A DNA stretch of 10,669 nucleotides from Sulfolobus sp. UBA167. Its GTDB lineage: Archaea; Thermoproteota; Thermoprotei_A; Sulfolobales; Sulfolobaceae. The position numbers and the translations under genes are program-made. Within the stretch, counting starts at the first letter, position 1; each line of letters starts with the position of its first letter. The stretch spans positions 1 through 10,669 of the forward strand of contig DAHF01000043.1 in assembly GCA_002495845.1 (NCBI GenBank), read 5' to 3'. Positions 7,866-10,669 of this stretch are shown piece by piece. The notes under the pieces are model-generated. The model had not been told where the DNA came from and did no database searches. It saw only the letters and a program-made list of their open reading frames with translations.

Positions 7866-8555
7866 ATGAAATTAGAAGTAATATCCCTTGATCTGGGAGA
7901 CACGTTAGTACATAACGAACCTTGGGGATACCAAATAATTTCTGACATCCTTAGAGATTTAGGTTATTCTATTTCTGCTAAACAAATATTTAGAGCTTCT
8001 GCAAAGTTGAGAGGTAGGAAATTAAAGCCGAACCAAAATGGGAATAATACGCCCTCATTGAAGGAGGTCTTCTCGGAACTCAACATTGACATTTCTGACG
8101 AGGAGGTAAAGAGGATTGAAGATGTTAACCGGCAAGCCGAGAAGGAAGTCTTCCTCTACGACGATGTGATAGATTTTCTGGAAAGCGTTAGATCCTTAGA
8201 TATGGAGGTTGTGCTAGTAAGCAACGCTGCATATAACGGAAAGGCAAAGAAACACTTGGAAACTTTCGGGTTAGAAAAGTACTTCAATAAAGTAATATTT
8301 TCGTTTGAGGTAGGAAAAGTGAAACCGGATCCCGAAATCTTCAGGATAGCTGTACCTAATTCGAGGGAAAGTGCAGTACACTTAGGAGATATATATGAGG
8401 TAGATGTCCTTGGAGCGATCAATGCAGGCCTTCATGGAGGCCTTATAGATAGAAGACAAGCGTATGAGAACATCGAAGATAAGTATCTTAGCCTGAAGGA
8501 CTTTCTAAGATGTATAGAAAAAGAAAATAAAATCATAGAGAAAAAGAGTGCATAA
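7866..8555 (+). CDS. HAD-superfamily hydrolase
   Basis: The 229-residue product has the four haloacid dehalogenase motifs in order: D9-L-G-D12-T (nucleophile and acid/base), S119 in LVSNAA, K153 in KVKPDP, and G174-D175 followed by D180 (HLGDIYEVD, metal binding). The helical cap sits between motifs I and II (about residues 15-95), which is subclass I as in phosphoglycolate phosphatase and 2-haloacid dehalogenases. D12 after the nucleophile favours phosphatase over dehalogenase activity. The substrate cannot be told from the sequence. I chose the ATG at 7866, which matches the TATA spacing for a leaderless message; the TTG immediately before it (7863) would add one residue. It converges with the AbrB-type gene, 44 nt away. 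Confidence 0.92.
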   Translation: MKLEVISLDLGDTLVHNEPWGYQIISDILRDLGYSISAKQIFRASAKLRGRKLKPNQNGNNTPSLKEVFSELNIDISDEEVKRIEDVNRQAEKEVFLYDDVIDFLESVRSLDMEVVLVSNAAYNGKAKKHLETFGLEKYFNKVIFSFEVGKVKPDPEIFRIAVPNSRESAVHLGDIYEVDVLGAINAGLHGGLIDRRQAYENIEDKYLSLKDFLRCIEKENKIIEKKSA

Positions 8556-8599
8556 AGGAAAGGGACCAAGACTAGCCTTAAAAGTGTGATATCTTTAAT

Positions 8600-8761
8600 T
8601 CAAAAGCCTTTAGTATCAAATACCTTAATTGTTACTTCGTCCTTACCTTCCTCAAATGTTATCTTTACTAAATCCCCTTCCTTTATTTGGAACTTCTGCC
8701 TTACCTTTGCGGGTATGGTTATTTGATAGTTTCTTGATACTTTTACTATCTCCTCTACCAT
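8600..8761 (-). CDS. AbrB/SpoVT/MazE-type DNA-binding protein
   Basis: This 53-residue frame is complete from the ATG at 8761 to a TGA at 8600. It reads VKVSRNYQITIPAKVRQKF, then IKEGDLVKITFEE and VTIKVFD, which is the swapped-hairpin AbrB domain pattern with its hallmark Q-I-T-I-P-A-x-V-R and G-D segments. Such proteins bind DNA as dimers and in Sulfolobales are often VapB antitoxins paired with a PIN toxin gene. No PIN-domain gene is adjacent: the next gene on one side is the convergent HAD hydrolase and on the other the OsmC-like gene. It is therefore an orphan regulator or a solitary antitoxin. A TATA box 28 nt upstream (8786-8793) supports the start. Confidence 0.88.
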   Translation of the reverse strand: MVEEIVKVSRNYQITIPAKVRQKFQIKEGDLVKITFEEGKDEVTIKVFDTKGF

Positions 8762-8785
8762 AGTCAATAGTATGAAAATTCTTTC

Positions 8786-8793
8786 TTATAAAT
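8786..8793 (-). promoter_or_regulatory. TATA box of the AbrB-type gene
   Basis: The minus-strand sequence ATTTATAA is centred about 28 nt upstream of the ATG at 8761, which places the transcript start at or within two bases of the start codon. Confidence 0.5.
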
Positions 8794-8880
8794 CTTTTCT
8801 TACCATTTAGATCAAAAGTTGCTTTTTTTTATTTCCTTTTTATATGACATGAGTAACAATTTTTAGGCTTCTCAACATTT

Positions 8881-9264
8881 CTATTGAGCTGGAGCTATTT
8901 CAATCTTCTCTGGAAATGAATTATAAACTGGACAGTCCTCCTTAACTTCGTCTATTACCTTTCTCGTCTGATCTAAGGAAAGGCCTTGAAGCTCTATGAA
9001 GATAAACACCTTCTGTATCACCGTCTTACCTTCGTTCCTCTTCTTCTCGTCATCGATAATGAAAGTAGCTTCCACTTTGACTGAAGAGGGTTTCAAGCCA
9101 TTCATGAAACACACTTGTTTTGTCATAACGAACATGCAGTGCGGTATGGAGATCATAAAGGCGAAAAGCGGTCCTTGCTGGTACATATCCATAAGCGATC
9201 TAGTAACTCCGCCAAAGTCTACTTCTGGCTCTTTATCTCCTTTTAAAACTAATGTTAATTTCAC
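8881..9264 (-). CDS. OsmC/Ohr-family-like protein
   Basis: The 127-residue product shows the OsmC fold pattern: a cysteine at the start of the central helix (C43 in IPHCMFVMT), a G-L turn followed by a strand (GLKPSSVKVEATF), and a second cysteine in EDCPVYNSF (C111), which matches the CPV motif of the second catalytic cysteine. In OsmC and Ohr these two cysteines reduce organic hydroperoxides. An additional cysteine, C52, lies nine residues after C43. The N terminus is shorter than in E. coli OsmC. The start is a GTG at 9264, whose upstream TATA box gives a leaderless message; an overlapping ATG one base upstream is out of frame. It runs in the same direction as the MFS gene but has its own promoter. 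Confidence 0.75.
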   Translation of the reverse strand: MKLTLVLKGDKEPEVDFGGVTRSLMDMYQQGPLFAFMISIPHCMFVMTKQVCFMNGLKPSSVKVEATFIIDDEKKRNEGKTVIQKVFIFIELQGLSLDQTRKVIDEVKEDCPVYNSFPEKIEIAPAQ

Positions 9265-9285
9265 ATGAAAAATTTTTTAAAAAAA

Positions 9286-9295
9286 TTATTTAAAA
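9286..9295 (-). promoter_or_regulatory. TATA box of the OsmC-like gene
   Basis: The minus-strand sequence TTTTAAATAA is centred about 26 nt upstream of the GTG at 9264. The T-rich bases between the box and the gene could also help end transcripts arriving from the MFS gene. Confidence 0.5.
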
Positions 9296-9363
9296 GTTTT
9301 TCATAGTCACTTCCATCAGATGCCACGTAGCTATTTGTGGAAACAATGCATGCATGTGTAGAA

Positions 9364-10545
9364 TTAACGTTTTACCACTTGGGACTCCGGTTTTGGTTTC
9401 TTAAGCAAAGTAAGGTACAATATTCCACTTACCGCTTGTATCGCGCCTCCAAGGAAAAGTGGGTAGAAAGTGCTCATCTCCATCAATGCCCCGCTCAATC
9501 CCGAGCTCATCTGAGCTCCACGGGTAGCTATTCCCTCTATGCTGGACGCTGCGCCGAAGTCCTCTGAACGGACTCCTCTCACGTTGACGGCTACCCTGTT
9601 GGGAGCGCCCATCCCGGCATTCATACCCCTTAAAAGGTAGAGAGCAGAAGCTAAGGCGAACCAAGGAGATATTGCCATTAAAATAAGAAATATCCCATTT
9701 AATGTCCTAGTGAAAGACGCGATTTTCAAGACGTCCAAATGGATTCTCGTGGCTAGGAAAGACCCAAAGGAAGTGAAAAGATAGGACAGAGTAAAGACTA
9801 CGCCTATTTCAGATGAATCTGCACCATAACGTATCTTAAACCACAAGGGGAGCAAAGGTATTGCTAAACCTATTCCGAACCCAGCCATGGCGTTTGTCAG
9901 CATTACTTTATAAACATAACTAAAGCTGCTCCTTGCCATTACCTTAGAGGTCTTCCTCGGCCTAATCTTTTCTTTTACCTTTAAAATCGACACAAGTGAA
10001 GCCAGCAGAAAGAACGACGACACCAAGAAAAGGATTCTATAATTCTCTACATTATTAAACGGAAGGTAGTTATGGAGTATTAGCATAGAGCTGCCTAGTA
10101 TTGAGGCTAATGATGCTGATGAAGTCAAAATTCCCATTTTCTTAACCCTTTCCCTCTCGTCAGGCCAGTTGCTTACCACCAAAGCAGATAGACCCGGAGA
10201 GTAAACTCCCCTCATCCCACCTGCTGCACCACCTATTCCAGCCACTATTAGAGAGGCTGCGATAAGATAGAAGTTACTGGAGAGTGAGAAGATAAAAGCG
10301 CCTAAGGTAGAGATAAAATCACCTATGATGAGGGACTTCTTATAACCATATATGTCTCCTATCAAACCTAATGTAATTGAAAGTAAGGAGCTGAACCCGA
10401 CCACACCTAAAAACACAACTCCTATGATTACTATTGACACATGAATCAATGATAAGTAAAGCGAAGATGAAAGTGTTATAAATATAATCCCTATACTCCT
10501 CATTATTCTAGAAAATACCAGCCATCTAAATCCCATATCTTCCAT
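9364..10545 (-). CDS. Major facilitator superfamily transporter
   Basis: The 393-residue product is an integral membrane transporter of about twelve helices, in two halves split by a basic cytoplasmic loop at about residues 190-210 (KVKEKIRPRKTSK). The loop between helices 2 and 3 carries the family's motif A in degenerate form, G60-L-I-G-D64-I-Y-G67-Y-K-K. The glycine-rich GIGGAAGGMRG (about 103-113) lies in a following helix. The C terminus is short and basic. The substrate cannot be predicted; drug, sugar or organic-acid export or import are all possible. The ATG at 10545 lies about 29 nt from a TATA-like box at 10571-10578; M4 is an alternative start. No co-directional gene lies directly upstream. 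Confidence 0.93.
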   Translation of the reverse strand: MEDMGFRWLVFSRIMRSIGIIFITLSSSLYLSLIHVSIVIIGVVFLGVVGFSSLLSITLGLIGDIYGYKKSLIIGDFISTLGAFIFSLSSNFYLIAASLIVAGIGGAAGGMRGVYSPGLSALVVSNWPDERERVKKMGILTSSASLASILGSSMLILHNYLPFNNVENYRILFLVSSFFLLASLVSILKVKEKIRPRKTSKVMARSSFSYVYKVMLTNAMAGFGIGLAIPLLPLWFKIRYGADSSEIGVVFTLSYLFTSFGSFLATRIHLDVLKIASFTRTLNGIFLILMAISPWFALASALYLLRGMNAGMGAPNRVAVNVRGVRSEDFGAASSIEGIATRGAQMSSGLSGALMEMSTFYPLFLGGAIQAVSGILYLTLLKKPKPESQVVKR

Positions 10546-10570
10546 GATTGAGATTTGCTACAGCTATTAA

Positions 10571-10578
10571 CTTAAAAA
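10571..10578 (-). promoter_or_regulatory. TATA box of the MFS gene
   Basis: The minus-strand sequence TTTTTAAG is centred about 29 nt upstream of the ATG at 10545, which predicts a leader of only a few bases. Confidence 0.4.
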
Positions 10579-10623
10579 TTATCTTAAGGAAGATTAAAGA
10601 AGTTTTTCATAACCAAAATACTG

Positions 10624-10669
10624 CTTTAACTTAACGTGGGTTGGAGGAAGACCCCTTCCAGAGGGGATG
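10624..10669 (+). mobile_element. End of a second copy of the insertion-like element, cut by the window edge
   Basis: From 10624 the sequence CTTTAACTTAACGTGGGTT matches the left end of the 7537-7810 relic (minus strand) at 16 of 19 bases, all differences being transitions. The match continues, after a short length difference, through a CCTTCC core and a GGGG-A-T-G/GGG-A-C-G segment. CCCCT (10652-10656) can pair with AGGGG (10662-10666) around a five-base loop; alternatively TGGAGG (10642-10647) pairs with CTTCCA (10655-10660). The body of the element should lie to the right of the window. It may be an intact insertion sequence or another relic. Confidence 0.5.

Noticed and set aside
8796..8880. 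T-rich tract as terminator of the HAD gene
   Set aside because: It lies more than 240 nt after the HAD stop codon and beyond the convergent AbrB-type gene, so its assignment to that gene is not supported.
9346..9355. ATGCATGCAT palindrome between the MFS and OsmC-like genes
   Set aside because: It is a simple tandem ATGC motif, stands alone and is not placed near a promoter element, so I give it no function.
9337..9664. Open frames on both strands near the 3' end of the MFS gene
   Set aside because: They overlap the MFS coding region in other frames and show arginine-rich or mixed translations without domain patterns.

Overview
The window looks like a chromosomal segment of a thermoacidophilic crenarchaeon of the order Sulfolobales. 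The evidence is an Fe-type superoxide dismutase and an XPD helicase that resemble, from memory, the Sulfolobus proteins, a high A+T content, TTG and GTG starts, and TATA boxes about 25-29 nt upstream of start codons with no room for a leader. The genus cannot be fixed from this sequence.

Layout, left to right. (1) 1-2719: superoxide dismutase (minus) and a 638-residue polytopic membrane protein with a long helical tail (plus) diverge from a 156-bp intergenic region holding a perfect 12-bp inverted repeat, each arm 40 nt from a start codon. (2) 2776-2994: a lone TusA/SirA-like protein (minus). (3) 3103-5813: a tight minus-strand operon of a 96-residue protein resembling a subtilisin prodomain (I9-like fold), the Fe-S DNA helicase XPD and a CxxC thioredoxin-fold protein, with one-nucleotide gaps between genes. 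(4) 5932-7534: thiC and an overlapping Rieske Fe-S protein gene on the plus strand, divergent from the xpd operon. (5) 7535-7862: a non-coding stretch full of hairpins that looks like a 274-bp decayed insertion-sequence or MITE-like element. (6) 7866-10545: a HAD hydrolase (plus), a 53-residue AbrB-type regulator (minus), an OsmC-like protein (minus) and an MFS transporter (minus). (7) 10624-10669: the outer end of a second, diverged copy of the element of region 5, in opposite orientation and cut by the window edge.

Several genes share a redox or iron-sulfur theme: superoxide dismutase, the 4Fe-4S proteins XPD and ThiC, the Rieske protein, the CxxC protein, the OsmC-like protein and a sulfur-carrier-like protein. 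The xpd and thiC-Rieske transcripts start from one divergent intergenic region. Most genes are ordinary Sulfolobales core genes. The less expected items are the paired element ends that enclose region 6, the mirror-symmetric repeat next to the superoxide dismutase gene, and the Rieske protein that carries the bc1-type disulfide cysteines but lacks the tyrosine.
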